Below, piece by piece: positions 19,179 through 28,546 of a DNA stretch of 64,000 bases (position 1 is the first letter of the stretch; each line of letters begins with the position of its first letter). The stretch spans positions 107,026 through 171,025 of the forward strand of contig NZ_JAVXKG010000002.1 of the NCBI RefSeq assembly GCF_036647415.1, read 5' to 3'. The notes beneath the pieces were generated by a model, which was not told the DNA's origin, did not search any database, and was given only the letters and a program-made list of their open reading frames with translations. The translations under genes and the position numbers were made by a program. Source of the DNA: Empedobacter sp036647415 (GTDB lineage: Bacteria; Bacteroidota; Bacteroidia; Flavobacteriales; Weeksellaceae).

Positions 19179-19208
19179 AAAAAGCAAGCTGATGAAGCTT
19201 GCTTTTTT
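19179..19208. terminator. Bidirectional terminator between trpA and tyrS
   Basis: A 12-bp stem AAAAAGCAAGCT (19179-19190) with AGCTTGCTTTTT (19196-19207), loop GATGA, between two convergent genes. A near-identical stem ends the mvaD unit at 28501. Confidence 0.93.
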
Positions 19209-19234
19209 GGTTTGACTATTTTTGTGATAAAAAA

Positions 19235-20530
19235 TTATTCAACAATTAAGATGAAATAATTCTTTTTTCCTTTTTGTAATAAAACGTATTTATCAGCGAT
19301 TAAATTTTCTGTTGTTAAAACAAATTCTTCGCTTACTTTTTCTTTGTTTATTGAGATTGAGTTTGCTGTCAATTCGCGACGTGCTTCTGAATTTGATTTC
19401 AAGAAACCTGTTTTTTCTGCTAAAATTGTAACAATATCTAAACCTGCTTCAACATCTGCTTTTGATACTGTAGCTTGTGGAACACCTTCAAAAACTGATA
19501 AAAATGTATCTCCATCTAATTCTTTTAAATCTTCTGAAGTCGATTTTCCGAATAATACTTGAGATGCTTTTTCTGCTTTATGCAATTCATCAACACCGTG
19601 TACTAAAATTGTAATTTCGGTTGCTAATTTGCGTTGTAATTCACGTAAATGTGGTTCTTGACGGTGACGCTCAATCAAATCATCAATTGCATCTTTTTCT
19701 AAGAAAGTATAAATTCTGATGTAACGTTCTGCGTCAGAATCTGCTTGATTTAACCAAAATTGGTAGAATTTGTAAGGAGATGTTCTCTTTTTATCTAACC
19801 AAATATTTTCTCCACCTTCAGATTTTCCGAATTTTGTACCATCAGCTTTTGTTGTTAATGGACATGTGAAAGCAAAACCTTCTCCACCACCAATACGGCG
19901 AATTAATTCTGTTCCTGTTGTGATATTTCCCCATTGATCAGAACCACCCATTTGCAATTTTGCTCCGTATTCTTGGTATAAATGTAAGAAATCGTATCCT
20001 TGAATTAATTGGTAAGTAAATTCTGTAAAAGACATACCAACGTTAGATTCTGATGATAAACGGCTTTTTACTGAGTCTTTCGACATCATATAATTTACGG
20101 TAATGTGTTTTCCTACGTTACGCGCAAAATCGATGAATGAAAAGTTTTTCATCCAATCATAATTATTGACTAAAACAGCCGAGTTTCCATTATTTGAGTC
20201 AAAATCTAAGAAACGAGCTAATTGTCCTTTAATTCCAGCAACATATTTATTTAAAGTTTCTTCATCTAACAAACTTCTTTCAGCAGCTTTTCCTGTTGGA
20301 TCACCAATAAAACCTGTTGCACCACCAACTAAAGCGATAGGACGGTGACCATGACGTTGTAAATGAACTAACAAAAAAATCGGCACCAAACTACCTACGT
20401 GAAGAGAATCTGCAGTTGGATCGAAACCTACATAACCAGAAGTCATTTCTTTTGTAAGTTGTTCTTCTGTTCCTGGCATAATGTTGTGAACTAGCCCTCT
20501 CCAAGTCAATTCTTCAATTAATGGATTCAT
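19235..20530 (-). CDS. tyrS: Tyrosyl-tRNA synthetase
   Basis: A 431-residue class I synthetase that charges tRNA-Tyr. The HIGH-type motif is HVGS (about 44-47) after GYVGFDPTADSL; the KMSKS-type motif is KFGKS (about 231-235) after TTKADGT. Tyrosine and ATP site residues sit in GGATGFIGDPTGK and MGGSDQWGNITTG. The last 80 residues form an S4-like tRNA-binding domain (SNSEARRELTANSISINKEKV). Full length for the bacterial family. It is transcribed alone, convergent with trpA. Confidence 0.98.
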   Translation of the reverse strand: MNPLIEELTWRGLVHNIMPGTEEQLTKEMTSGYVGFDPTADSLHVGSLVPIFLLVHLQRHGHRPIALVGGATGFIGDPTGKAAERSLLDEETLNKYVAGIKGQLARFLDFDSNNGNSAVLVNNYDWMKNFSFIDFARNVGKHITVNYMMSKDSVKSRLSSESNVGMSFTEFTYQLIQGYDFLHLYQEYGAKLQMGGSDQWGNITTGTELIRRIGGGEGFAFTCPLTTKADGTKFGKSEGGENIWLDKKRTSPYKFYQFWLNQADSDAERYIRIYTFLEKDAIDDLIERHRQEPHLRELQRKLATEITILVHGVDELHKAEKASQVLFGKSTSEDLKELDGDTFLSVFEGVPQATVSKADVEAGLDIVTILAEKTGFLKSNSEARRELTANSISINKEKVSEEFVLTTENLIADKYVLLQKGKKNYFILIVE

Positions 20531-20568
20531 AGTATTATAATATATTTTTAATCAAATTTTACGAGTTG

Positions 20569-20576
20569 CAAAGTTA
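20569..20576 (-). promoter_or_regulatory. Candidate -7 element for tyrS
   Basis: CAAAGTTA on the plus strand reads TAACTTTG on the minus strand, a perfect TAnnTTTG match 39 bases upstream of the tyrS ATG. The -33 region is not recognisable. Confidence 0.45.
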
Positions 20577-20614
20577 TGATTTTTAGATTGATATTTGATA
20601 GAGATTTTTAGATA

Positions 20615-20649
20615 TAAAAAAGCGAGGTTCTCTGATTGGAGAACCTCGC
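20615..20649 (-). terminator. Terminator after the third susD
   Basis: An 11-bp stem GCGAGGTTCTC (20622-20632) with GAGAACCTCGC (20639-20649), loop TGATTG. The plus-strand A run before it gives the T tract for the leftward transcript. Confidence 0.94.
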
Positions 20650-20688
20650 GAAATATATAATTATATGAGGATTAATTATATTAAAATG

Positions 20689-22176
20689 TTATGATGGATT
20701 TTGCTTACACAATGGGTTAGCATTAATTTCTGATTGAGGAATTAACCATTGCCATCTACTATCAGTTGACTCTACTGTCATTACTCCATTTGTTACAGTT
20801 GAACTATGGTTTGCTCCTGTACGGTCTAATTTTCTTCCTTGACGTTTTAAATCAAACCAACGGAAACCTTCTCCCCATAATTCAGCACGACGCTGTACAT
20901 AAATATCTTCTAAGTATGCTGCTCCTGAGTTTGTAAATCCTACAAATTTACTATCACGCTTCTTTGCTAATTCTGATAATATAGCTTTAGAACCGGCTTC
21001 ATCTCCTAAGAAATATTTAGCTTCTGCTTCTATTAAAAACATTTCAGAAGCTCTCATAAATACAACATCACCTCTACTATCTCCTGCTGAAACAGATAAG
21101 AATTTTTGAGATGTATATGGAAATTTAGCAAAGTTAGAAGGTAATCCTAAACTTTCATGTTTTCCTGTTGGATCAACTAATTTTTTACGAACATCTGTAT
21201 CTGCTAATTTTTTATATAATGCAGAGTTAAATGCTTTTGGACTTTGACGAATATTAGTCGAGTTATAATTACGAGACATGTATCCCATAAAATTACCAAA
21301 GTAGTCTGTTTGGTCATCTACAATTGTAATTCCCCACATCCACTCATCATTATCATATTTATTAAAGCCTTCTTGGTATATTCTTTCTTCCATCAAAGGA
21401 TGACCTACTTTTGCTAAACTAGCATACTTAACAGCGTTCACATAGTCTTGTTGTACCAATGCAATTCTGGCTTTCAAACCATATACATTACTAATAGAAA
21501 AATGTGAATTATTCATTGTTTTTTTATTTTTCAATAATTCTTCAGCTTTTTCTAAATTTCTCCAGATTTCTTGATAAACTTCTTCTACAGTTGCTCTTTC
21601 TTTTGGCGAATTATCTTCTGAATCATCTCTTATAATAATACCTACACTAGAATTATCTCCTCCTTTTACATAACGCTTGCTATATAATTGCACCAATTGA
21701 AAATAACCAAAAGCTTTATATGCATAAGCTTCTCCAAAAGCTCTTTCTTTTGTATTTTGCTCTCCTGTTGCATTAGCTCCTTTTACAATAATTTTGTTTG
21801 AGTTTTTGATCATAGAATACCAAAAATCCCAAGCATAAGCTACTGAACCAGAATTTACGTTTGCTGCATCTAACCATCTTAACTGACTTACAAACCAGTT
21901 GTTACCTGCAGTTGGAAATACAACATCTTCTGCCATTACATCTGAAATAATCATTTGAGAAGTATATCCATTTTGACCTTGAGATGAATTTTGACGAACA
22001 TACATATTTCTATGCATACCATTAACTGCTGCTAATAACCCATCTGCAGTAGATAATACCAAAGATTCATCTACAGAACTTGATGGTTTAGTATCTAAAA
22101 AATCATCACTACAAGACGACATCATCATTGTTGATCCAATTAATAAAGCCCCAACTAATATTTTTATTTTTTTCAT
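20689..22176 (-). CDS. SusD/RagB-family nutrient-binding outer-membrane lipoprotein (pair 3)
   Basis: A 495-residue SusD-type lipoprotein. Cys22 in MSSC is followed by SDDF, which matches the reported flavobacterial surface-export signal type. Family segments include WDFWYSMIKNSNKIIVKG, GEAYAYKAFGYFQLVQLY, VVFMRASEMFLIEAEAKYFLGD, RRAELWGEGFRWFDLKRQG and the late WQWLIPQSEINANP. It follows its SusC partner by 11 bases, as in the other two pairs, and ends at a strong terminator. Substrate unknown. Confidence 0.95.
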   Translation of the reverse strand: MKKIKILVGALLIGSTMMMSSCSDDFLDTKPSSSVDESLVLSTADGLLAAVNGMHRNMYVRQNSSQGQNGYTSQMIISDVMAEDVVFPTAGNNWFVSQLRWLDAANVNSGSVAYAWDFWYSMIKNSNKIIVKGANATGEQNTKERAFGEAYAYKAFGYFQLVQLYSKRYVKGGDNSSVGIIIRDDSEDNSPKERATVEEVYQEIWRNLEKAEELLKNKKTMNNSHFSISNVYGLKARIALVQQDYVNAVKYASLAKVGHPLMEERIYQEGFNKYDNDEWMWGITIVDDQTDYFGNFMGYMSRNYNSTNIRQSPKAFNSALYKKLADTDVRKKLVDPTGKHESLGLPSNFAKFPYTSQKFLSVSAGDSRGDVVFMRASEMFLIEAEAKYFLGDEAGSKAILSELAKKRDSKFVGFTNSGAAYLEDIYVQRRAELWGEGFRWFDLKRQGRKLDRTGANHSSTVTNGVMTVESTDSRWQWLIPQSEINANPLCKQNPS

Positions 22177-22187
22177 GTTTTTTTTTA

Positions 22188-25100
22188 TTAAAATGATAAA
22201 TTAATACCAAAACTAACAGTTCTTGATGGTGTATAACGATAAGTTGTAGTTCCATTAAACGACTGTACAGGCTCTAATCCTTTTTTTGCTGTAACAGCAA
22301 ATAAGTTCTCTCCACTGATAAAAAGTTTTAAATTTGATAATCCTAAATTTTGAATACTAGTTTTATCAAACGTATATCCTAATGTTGCGTTTTTCAACAT
22401 AAAATAATCTGCATCCTCTAACCATCTTGAAGATTGTGCTGCTGCTGCTGTATAATTTTGAGAACTCAAAATAGGAACATCCGTTATATCCCCTGGATTC
22501 TTCCAAGCGTTTAATATATCTTTATGTAAAGCTTGTCCTTGAGGGTAGCTTGTCATTAAAAGAGCATAGTTACTATCATATACTTTTCCTCCAATTTGAT
22601 ATGTAAATAAAGTACTTAAAGATAAATTCTTGTATTTAAACTCATTCGTAACAGACCCATAAACATCTGGAAGAGAACTACCAACATAACCAAAATTTGC
22701 ATTATTGTGGTTTGTCGTATATTTTTTACCATCAATAACACGTGTTGCAGATGTGTCAGCCTTTGTAGGGTCTTGAACGAATAATGGAGCTCCATCTGTT
22801 GGGTCTACACCATACCATTCTCTTAACCAGAAATCATATAATGAATGTCCTTTTGCTAGACGTTTTGTTCCATTAATAATTGCCTCTTGACCTTTTGGCA
22901 TTTCAACTATTTCATTTTTGAATGTTGTTGCTGTAACACCTAAATTCCATGTAAAATCTTCTGAGCGTACAATTCCGAAATTTAAACCTAACTCCCATCC
23001 AGTATTTCTCATTGTTCCGATATTCGTAAATATCTGATTACCTGGCTCCCCTGCAGAACCTGGTTGAGGATTTGGAAAAATCATATTCTCTGTTTCTCTA
23101 CGAAAGAATTCCACAGATCCAGTAATTCGATTTTTAAATAATCCGAATTCTAAAGCAGCGTCTAATTGTACATTTGTTTCCCAAGTTAATCGCTTATTAC
23201 CAGTTTGACTTAAGTAAACACCTGGCTCTTCTGCATTAAAATAATCCCCTAAGTTATATAATGTTAAATCTGCAAAATAACCTGGGTTTTCATCAATTCC
23301 TCCATCATTTCCAACTTCACCATAAGACCCTCTTAATTTTAATAAATTAATAACCTGAGAATCTTTTAGGAAATTTTCTTTATTAATATTCCAACCTATA
23401 CCTGTTGACCAGAAAATACCTTCGTTATATCCTTCTGCAAAACGAGATGACTTATCTTGACGTATAGATCCAGAAACAATATATTTACCAGCAAAATCAT
23501 AGTTTAAACGAGCAAAGTATGATTCTTTTGTTAATGGCAAATTATAACTTGTATTACTTCTATTTTTCAAGAAATTGTTGAAGTGATAAATTCCTTCAAT
23601 AACTTCAACTGTTTTATAACGGTATGAATAATCGATTTGACGCTCAAATGATTCATGTCCTGCTAATACATCAAAATTATGCTGACCGAATGATTTCGTA
23701 TAATTTAATAATTGATTGAAAGTCATCGATTGAGTCTTACGGTCTGTTTGAGATAAAGATCCTTCTCCTGCAGCATCTCCAATATATTTATTACGGTAAG
23801 ATTTGAAAGCATAGTTTCTTACATCATAACTTAAATTTGTTGTAAAAGTTAATCCTTTTGCTAATTTAAACTCAGCAAATCCACGCGTATTAATTGCATT
23901 TGTATTTTGAATTTGATTATTTAACAAAGTTTCTTCTAACACATTACGACCTCCACTTGCAGAAGTACCACGACCTCTTGTATTAACACCATCGTAAACA
24001 GGGTTTCCTAATTCATCATATACACGTTGCCCATTTGCATCGTATAAAAATGGTGAATAAATTGGTCCCATAGCACGGCTGAAATAGAATGGATTAATGT
24101 AAGACGAACCTCCACCATCTTCTGCTTGGTTAGATTTTGTTAAAGTTCCATTCATATTAACACCCAACTTTAACCAATCTGTTACTTGGCTATCTCCTGA
24201 TACACGTGCTGTATATCTTTCAAAATCAGATTTTATAACATATCCTTCTTCTTTACTATATCCAAAAGAAGCATATATTGTAGAAAGATCAGTCGCGTCA
24301 CTAAAATTTAAATTATAACTCTGTGTGCTTCCTACTCTATTTAAATAATCATCCCAATTAAAATCATCATATAATTTCTTAGCAGTTGAATTTAATTTCC
24401 CATCAATAACAACTTGATTATTTGCTACATTATAAATATTATTTTGTAAAACTCCTGTAATTAAATTAGCCGAAGCATATGCATTAGCTCCTTCCAATCC
24501 TCCTGAAGGTGTAGTCACCATTCGTCCATTACGTAAAGCTTCCCAAGCTGCTACATAATAATCATCTGCACCAATACGATCATACTGACCAATACTACGT
24601 GTAACAACACCTGTATTTGCCGTAAAGTTAAACGCAGATCTTTTTATTTTAGATCCTTTTTTAGTTGTAATCATTACAACACCATTTGCAGCAGAAGAAC
24701 CATATAAAGAAGTTGATGCTGCATCTTTTAAAATATTTAAAGAGGCAATATCACTAGGATTTAAATCAGAAATTTCTCCTGTATAAATAGATCCATCAAC
24801 AATATATAAAGGTGAGTTTGATAAGTTATAAGAAGATATACCTCTAATTTGTACATTTATCCCACTACCTGGCTGTCCTGATCCTGTAGATACTAAAACT
24901 CCTGGTGAAGCACCATCCAAAGCCTTCACAACATTAGATAAAGGTCTGTCTTCAAAAGCTTCTGCTTTGATTACTTCGTTAGATCCTACTACAGTTTCTT
25001 TTTTTTGTGAGCCATACGCTACAGTAATTACAGTTTCTTCCAAATCGATATTTGCAGAATCAACTAATTTTAAATTACCTAAAGTATTACTCGTTACTAC

Positions 25101-25325
25101 AAATTCTTTCCCATTTATGACTAGGGTATCTCCTATTTTCGCATCAATATTAAAGTTACCTTCTTCATCAGTGTAAACAACAACATCGCTTCCTTTAATC
25201 TGTACTTCTGCATCAGCTTCTGGAAAACCATTAGCATCACTCACTTTACCTGTCGTTTGTGCAAAAGCAATTGCACCTAACGAAAATAAAGCTACAAAAC
25301 TCAGAGATGTAAGTCTTTTTCTCAT
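22188..25325 (-). CDS. SusC/RagA-family TonB-linked outer-membrane protein (pair 3)
   Basis: A 1045-residue SusC importer with a signal peptide, a carboxypeptidase-D-like regulatory domain (about 24-88), a TonB-box region EETVITVAYGSQ (about 96-107), a plug with QIRGISSYNLSNSPLYIVDG and SSAANGVVMITTKKGS, and a barrel ending TVSFGINLSF. Its N-terminal domain resembles those at 4636 and 9473 but is the most divergent of the three, and the shared CAAAACTC upstream motif is absent. Upstream lies a 10-bp tandem repeat instead, so regulation may differ. Confidence 0.96.
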   Translation of the reverse strand: MRKRLTSLSFVALFSLGAIAFAQTTGKVSDANGFPEADAEVQIKGSDVVVYTDEEGNFNIDAKIGDTLVINGKEFVVTSNTLGNLKLVDSANIDLEETVITVAYGSQKKETVVGSNEVIKAEAFEDRPLSNVVKALDGASPGVLVSTGSGQPGSGINVQIRGISSYNLSNSPLYIVDGSIYTGEISDLNPSDIASLNILKDAASTSLYGSSAANGVVMITTKKGSKIKRSAFNFTANTGVVTRSIGQYDRIGADDYYVAAWEALRNGRMVTTPSGGLEGANAYASANLITGVLQNNIYNVANNQVVIDGKLNSTAKKLYDDFNWDDYLNRVGSTQSYNLNFSDATDLSTIYASFGYSKEEGYVIKSDFERYTARVSGDSQVTDWLKLGVNMNGTLTKSNQAEDGGGSSYINPFYFSRAMGPIYSPFLYDANGQRVYDELGNPVYDGVNTRGRGTSASGGRNVLEETLLNNQIQNTNAINTRGFAEFKLAKGLTFTTNLSYDVRNYAFKSYRNKYIGDAAGEGSLSQTDRKTQSMTFNQLLNYTKSFGQHNFDVLAGHESFERQIDYSYRYKTVEVIEGIYHFNNFLKNRSNTSYNLPLTKESYFARLNYDFAGKYIVSGSIRQDKSSRFAEGYNEGIFWSTGIGWNINKENFLKDSQVINLLKLRGSYGEVGNDGGIDENPGYFADLTLYNLGDYFNAEEPGVYLSQTGNKRLTWETNVQLDAALEFGLFKNRITGSVEFFRRETENMIFPNPQPGSAGEPGNQIFTNIGTMRNTGWELGLNFGIVRSEDFTWNLGVTATTFKNEIVEMPKGQEAIINGTKRLAKGHSLYDFWLREWYGVDPTDGAPLFVQDPTKADTSATRVIDGKKYTTNHNNANFGYVGSSLPDVYGSVTNEFKYKNLSLSTLFTYQIGGKVYDSNYALLMTSYPQGQALHKDILNAWKNPGDITDVPILSSQNYTAAAAQSSRWLEDADYFMLKNATLGYTFDKTSIQNLGLSNLKLFISGENLFAVTAKKGLEPVQSFNGTTTYRYTPSRTVSFGINLSF

Positions 25326-25395
25326 CTTTACGTTTTTTGTAATTAAGCTGCAATGATAACATTATATTAACATTATTACACATTAAGTATTTAAA

Positions 25396-25423
25396 ATTAA
25401 CATAAATTAACATAAAAATTAAC
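25396..25423. repeat. 10-bp tandem repeat ATTAACATAA upstream of the third susC
   Basis: ATTAACATAA occurs twice in perfect tandem (25396-25405, 25406-25415), followed by a further ATTAAC at 25418-25423; another ATTAACAT lies a few tens of bases nearer susC. The 10-base period places copies on one face of the helix. It lies in the 168-base gap between divergent susC and the corA-like gene. A protein-binding role is speculative. Confidence 0.5.
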
Positions 25424-25493
25424 TTTTTTACTAAATTAGGTATATTGCATTCATATACAGATATTTTTAGTTATTTTGCAAAAAAAATAACCA

Positions 25494-26396
25494 ATGAATA
25501 CTATTTTCGAAACAGATAAATTCAAATGGATTAATATTCAGAATCCAACAAAGCAAGAATTGAATGAAATTGCTTCCCAATACAGTTTTCAAAAATTAAC
25601 GATTGATGACAGTTTAGAACCTGGACATTTACCAAAATATGAATCAGATGACGAAAATATTTCATTTCTATTGGTTCGTTTTTTTGATAAAGAGCATCGA
25701 ATGTTAAAAAATACAGTAAGAGAATTTAGCCATAAAATTAGTATTTACATCGGTGCAAATTTCATCATTACCGTTCATCAAAAAGAAACAGATATATTTG
25801 ATTTAGTCCTAAAAAAATACATTCAAAATATGGAACCTTCAAAAGTAAGTATCAAAGGAATTTTGTATCGTATTGTTTCCGAGACAATCAAAACTTACGA
25901 AGAACCAGCCTATAAAATGGATGAACAAATTGATGAGCTTGAACATTTAATTTTTACAGATGATTACAGCAAAATTAAAATTCCGAACTTATATAAAATT
26001 AAGCGAGAAGCTACAGCTTGCAAAAAAATATTAGATTACACATTAGAAGCTCTAAAAGAATACCGTTTGGATAACAAACGCACAAGTTCTTCGCAAGATT
26101 TGATGGAAGAAAATGTTAAAATGTTACATCTACATACTCAAATTGTAGATGACGTACACAATTTGCTAACTGTTTATTTATCATTAAATAGTCAAAAATC
26201 TAACGAAATTATGCAAACTTTAACCGTTTTTTCTGCCTTTTTCCTACCTCTTACCTTTTTAGCAGGTATTTATGGAATGAATTTCGATTATATGCCCGAG
26301 CTAAATCACAAATTAGGTTATCCGATTTGTTTACTTATCATGCTAATAATTGTTATTTTTATCTATTTTTGGTTCAAGAAAAAGAAATATATTTAA
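25494..26396 (+). CDS. CorA-family divalent cation transporter
   Basis: A 300-residue CorA-type channel for Mg2+ (or Co2+, Ni2+, Zn2+). The N-terminal two thirds is the cytoplasmic domain with long helices (about 150-245). Two membrane helices follow (about 240-260 and 275-294). The signature GMN is present in LAGIYGMNFDYMPEL, and a basic tail KKKKYI closes the protein. It leads a rightward run with the epimerase and mvaD, separated by 6 and 14 bases. The ion selected cannot be told from sequence. Confidence 0.92.
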   Translation: MNTIFETDKFKWINIQNPTKQELNEIASQYSFQKLTIDDSLEPGHLPKYESDDENISFLLVRFFDKEHRMLKNTVREFSHKISIYIGANFIITVHQKETDIFDLVLKKYIQNMEPSKVSIKGILYRIVSETIKTYEEPAYKMDEQIDELEHLIFTDDYSKIKIPNLYKIKREATACKKILDYTLEALKEYRLDNKRTSSSQDLMEENVKMLHLHTQIVDDVHNLLTVYLSLNSQKSNEIMQTLTVFSAFFLPLTFLAGIYGMNFDYMPELNHKLGYPICLLIMLIIVIFIYFWFKKKKYI

Positions 26397-26402
26397 TTCA
26401 GT

Positions 26403-27404
26403 ATGATTTTCGTTACAGGAGGAACAGGTTTAGTTGGTTGTCATTTATTAGTTGAGTTAGCTAAAAAGCAGCAACCTATTCGTGCTTTGAAACGAAAGAC
26501 ATCTAACACAAAAATTGTCGAAGATTTTTTTACAGCACAAAATGCTTCGCATAATTATTCATTAATTAATTGGATTGATGGAGATTTGTTAGATGTAACA
26601 GAGCTTTCAGAACTATTAAACGGTATCCAAACCATTTATCACACAGCCGCTTTTGTTTCGTTTGATGAACGAGATGAAGAAGAAATTTTCAACACTAATA
26701 TTCAAGGAACAGAAGCTTTAGTTAATGAAGCTATAAATTCTGGTGTAAAAGAATTCTTCTTTATCAGCTCTATCGCATCTATGGACGATATAAATCCTGC
26801 CACAAAGATGATTGACGAGCGCTCTGGCTGGAACAATAGTTTGACGCATTCTTCTTATGCAATCTCTAAATTTCGTGCAGAAATGGAGGTTTGGCGAGCT
26901 TCGCAAGAAGGTATAAAAGTAATTATAATAAATCCTGGTATAATCATCGGAACACTTGATGGTAAAAGAGAAAGTGAAAAATTATTTACTCAAAATTCTT
27001 TCATTAATAAATATGCACCATCTGGCGGAACTGGTTTTATTGATGTACGCGACGTCATCAAAATCTTAATAAAATTGACTGAAGAAAAAACCTATAATCA
27101 AAAATTTGTATTGATTTCTGAAAACAAAACCTACAAAGATGTTTTGAATTTAGTTGCCCAAAAAAGAAATTATTCGGTTAAATCAATTTCAAATTCAACA
27201 CTAAAAACAATTAAAATTTTATCGAATTTTAACCGAGTTTTTGGTGGACAATACATGACGAAAGCCAATTATTATTCGTTAACAACATTCGTTAAATATG
27301 ATAATTCTAAAGTCAAAAATTTACTTAATTATACATTTATACCAATAAATGAGGCGATTGATTACCATTTTGAGCGTTTTCAAAAGCTGAATTCTACAAA
27401 ATAG
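26403..27404 (+). CDS. NAD(P)-dependent epimerase/dehydratase-family protein
   Basis: A 333-residue extended short-chain dehydrogenase. The nucleotide-binding TGGTGLVG is at residues 5-12 of a Rossmann fold, IDGDLLDV follows at about 58-65, and the catalytic pair lies in SSYAISKF (Tyr then Lys four residues on). Substrate unknown: family members act on sugar nucleotides, dihydroflavonols or sterols. It sits between the corA-like gene and mvaD with short gaps, so it is probably co-transcribed, without a clear functional link. Confidence 0.88.
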   Translation: MIFVTGGTGLVGCHLLVELAKKQQPIRALKRKTSNTKIVEDFFTAQNASHNYSLINWIDGDLLDVTELSELLNGIQTIYHTAAFVSFDERDEEEIFNTNIQGTEALVNEAINSGVKEFFFISSIASMDDINPATKMIDERSGWNNSLTHSSYAISKFRAEMEVWRASQEGIKVIIINPGIIIGTLDGKRESEKLFTQNSFINKYAPSGGTGFIDVRDVIKILIKLTEEKTYNQKFVLISENKTYKDVLNLVAQKRNYSVKSISNSTLKTIKILSNFNRVFGGQYMTKANYYSLTTFVKYDNSKVKNLLNYTFIPINEAIDYHFERFQKLNSTK

Positions 27405-27406
27405 TT

Positions 27407-27414
27407 TACTTTTG
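27407..27414 (+). promoter_or_regulatory. Candidate -7 element immediately before mvaD
   Basis: TACTTTTG matches TAnnTTTG perfectly and ends four bases before the mvaD ATG. If used, the transcript would be leaderless or nearly so. There is no obvious -33 element, so read-through from upstream is an equal possibility. Confidence 0.35.
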
Positions 27415-27418
27415 TTTT

Positions 27419-28486
27419 ATGGAACAACAATTCATTTCAACACTTTCAACTTCTGCTTTCGAATTAAAATCAGGAAGCGTTTCTGCAAAAAGTCCTTCTA
27501 ATATTGCTTTGGTAAAATATTGGGGAAAAAAGAAAAATCAAATTCCTACAAATAGCTCTATCAGCTATACGTTAACAAATAGTTTTACAGAAACTGAGTT
27601 AAAATTTACACCAAAAACTTCCGATAATTTTGAAGTTGAGGTTTATTTGGAAGGTGAATTAAAAGAAAGTTTTGCACCAAAAATCATTACTTTTTTTGAA
27701 AGAATTACAGCTTATATTCCATTTTTGAATCAATTCAAATTTGAAGTTCACACACACAATTCGTTTCCTCACAGCTCTGGAATTGCTTCTTCAGCATCTG
27801 GAATGTCGGCAATGGCATTGTGTTTGGTACAAATAGAAAATATTCTTGGAGCAAATTTATCCGAAGAAAATTCGTTAAAAAAAGCATCTTTCTTGGCGCG
27901 TTTAGGCTCAGGAAGTGCGTGTCGTTCGGTTTATAAAGGATTAGTAGAATGGGGAAAAAATGATTTTATCGAAGGAAGTTCAGATTTATTCGGAACAAAA
28001 TATGCTGATGCTGAAATTCATGATGTTTTCAAAACTTTTCATGACACTATTTTATTGATTCATGAAGGACAAAAATCTGTTTCTTCTACTGTTGGTCACA
28101 ACTTAATGAATGGACATCCGTATGCAGAACGTCGTTTTATAGAAGCAAATGACAACTTAAAAGAGTTATTACCAATCTTAAAATCTGGTGATATTAAAGC
28201 TTTCGGAGAATTAGTAGAACACGAAGCATTGACATTGCATGCGATGATGATGATGTCGAATCCTGCTTTTATCTTGATGAAACCGAACACTGTTGCTGCT
28301 TTAGAGAAACTGTGGGAATTTCGTCGGGAAACGGGAAATCATTTGTATTTTACGTTAGATGCTGGTGCCAATGTACATTTATTGTATCCTGCGCAAGATG
28401 CTGAAGCTATTGAAATCTTTATCGAAAATGAATTGAAACAATATTGTCAAAACGGAAATTATATAAAAGATAAAGTGAGTTTTTAA
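27419..28486 (+). CDS. mvaD: Diphosphomevalonate decarboxylase
   Basis: A 355-residue GHMP-fold enzyme that converts mevalonate 5-diphosphate to isopentenyl diphosphate. The substrate-binding SPSNIALVKYWGKK lies at about 24-37, the ATP-binding loop is PHSSGIASSASGMSAMA (about 120-136), and SGSACRSVYKG and LDAGANVHLLY carry further conserved residues, the last including the catalytic Asp. It shows that the organism uses the mevalonate route. It is the last gene of the corA-epimerase-mvaD run and is followed by a strong terminator. Confidence 0.96.
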   Translation: MEQQFISTLSTSAFELKSGSVSAKSPSNIALVKYWGKKKNQIPTNSSISYTLTNSFTETELKFTPKTSDNFEVEVYLEGELKESFAPKIITFFERITAYIPFLNQFKFEVHTHNSFPHSSGIASSASGMSAMALCLVQIENILGANLSEENSLKKASFLARLGSGSACRSVYKGLVEWGKNDFIEGSSDLFGTKYADAEIHDVFKTFHDTILLIHEGQKSVSSTVGHNLMNGHPYAERRFIEANDNLKELLPILKSGDIKAFGELVEHEALTLHAMMMMSNPAFILMKPNTVAALEKLWEFRRETGNHLYFTLDAGANVHLLYPAQDAEAIEIFIENELKQYCQNGNYIKDKVSF

Positions 28487-28500
28487 AGACTTCAAACATA

Positions 28501-28529
28501 AAAAGCAAGCTTTACTAGCTTGCTTTTTT
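28501..28529 (+). terminator. Terminator after mvaD
   Basis: Stem AAAAGCAAGCT (28501-28511) with AGCTTGCTTTT (28517-28527), loop TTACT, then T residues. The stem sequence is nearly the same as the trpA/tyrS terminator. Confidence 0.93.
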
Positions 28530-28546
28530 GTTTGAAATATTTTTGT

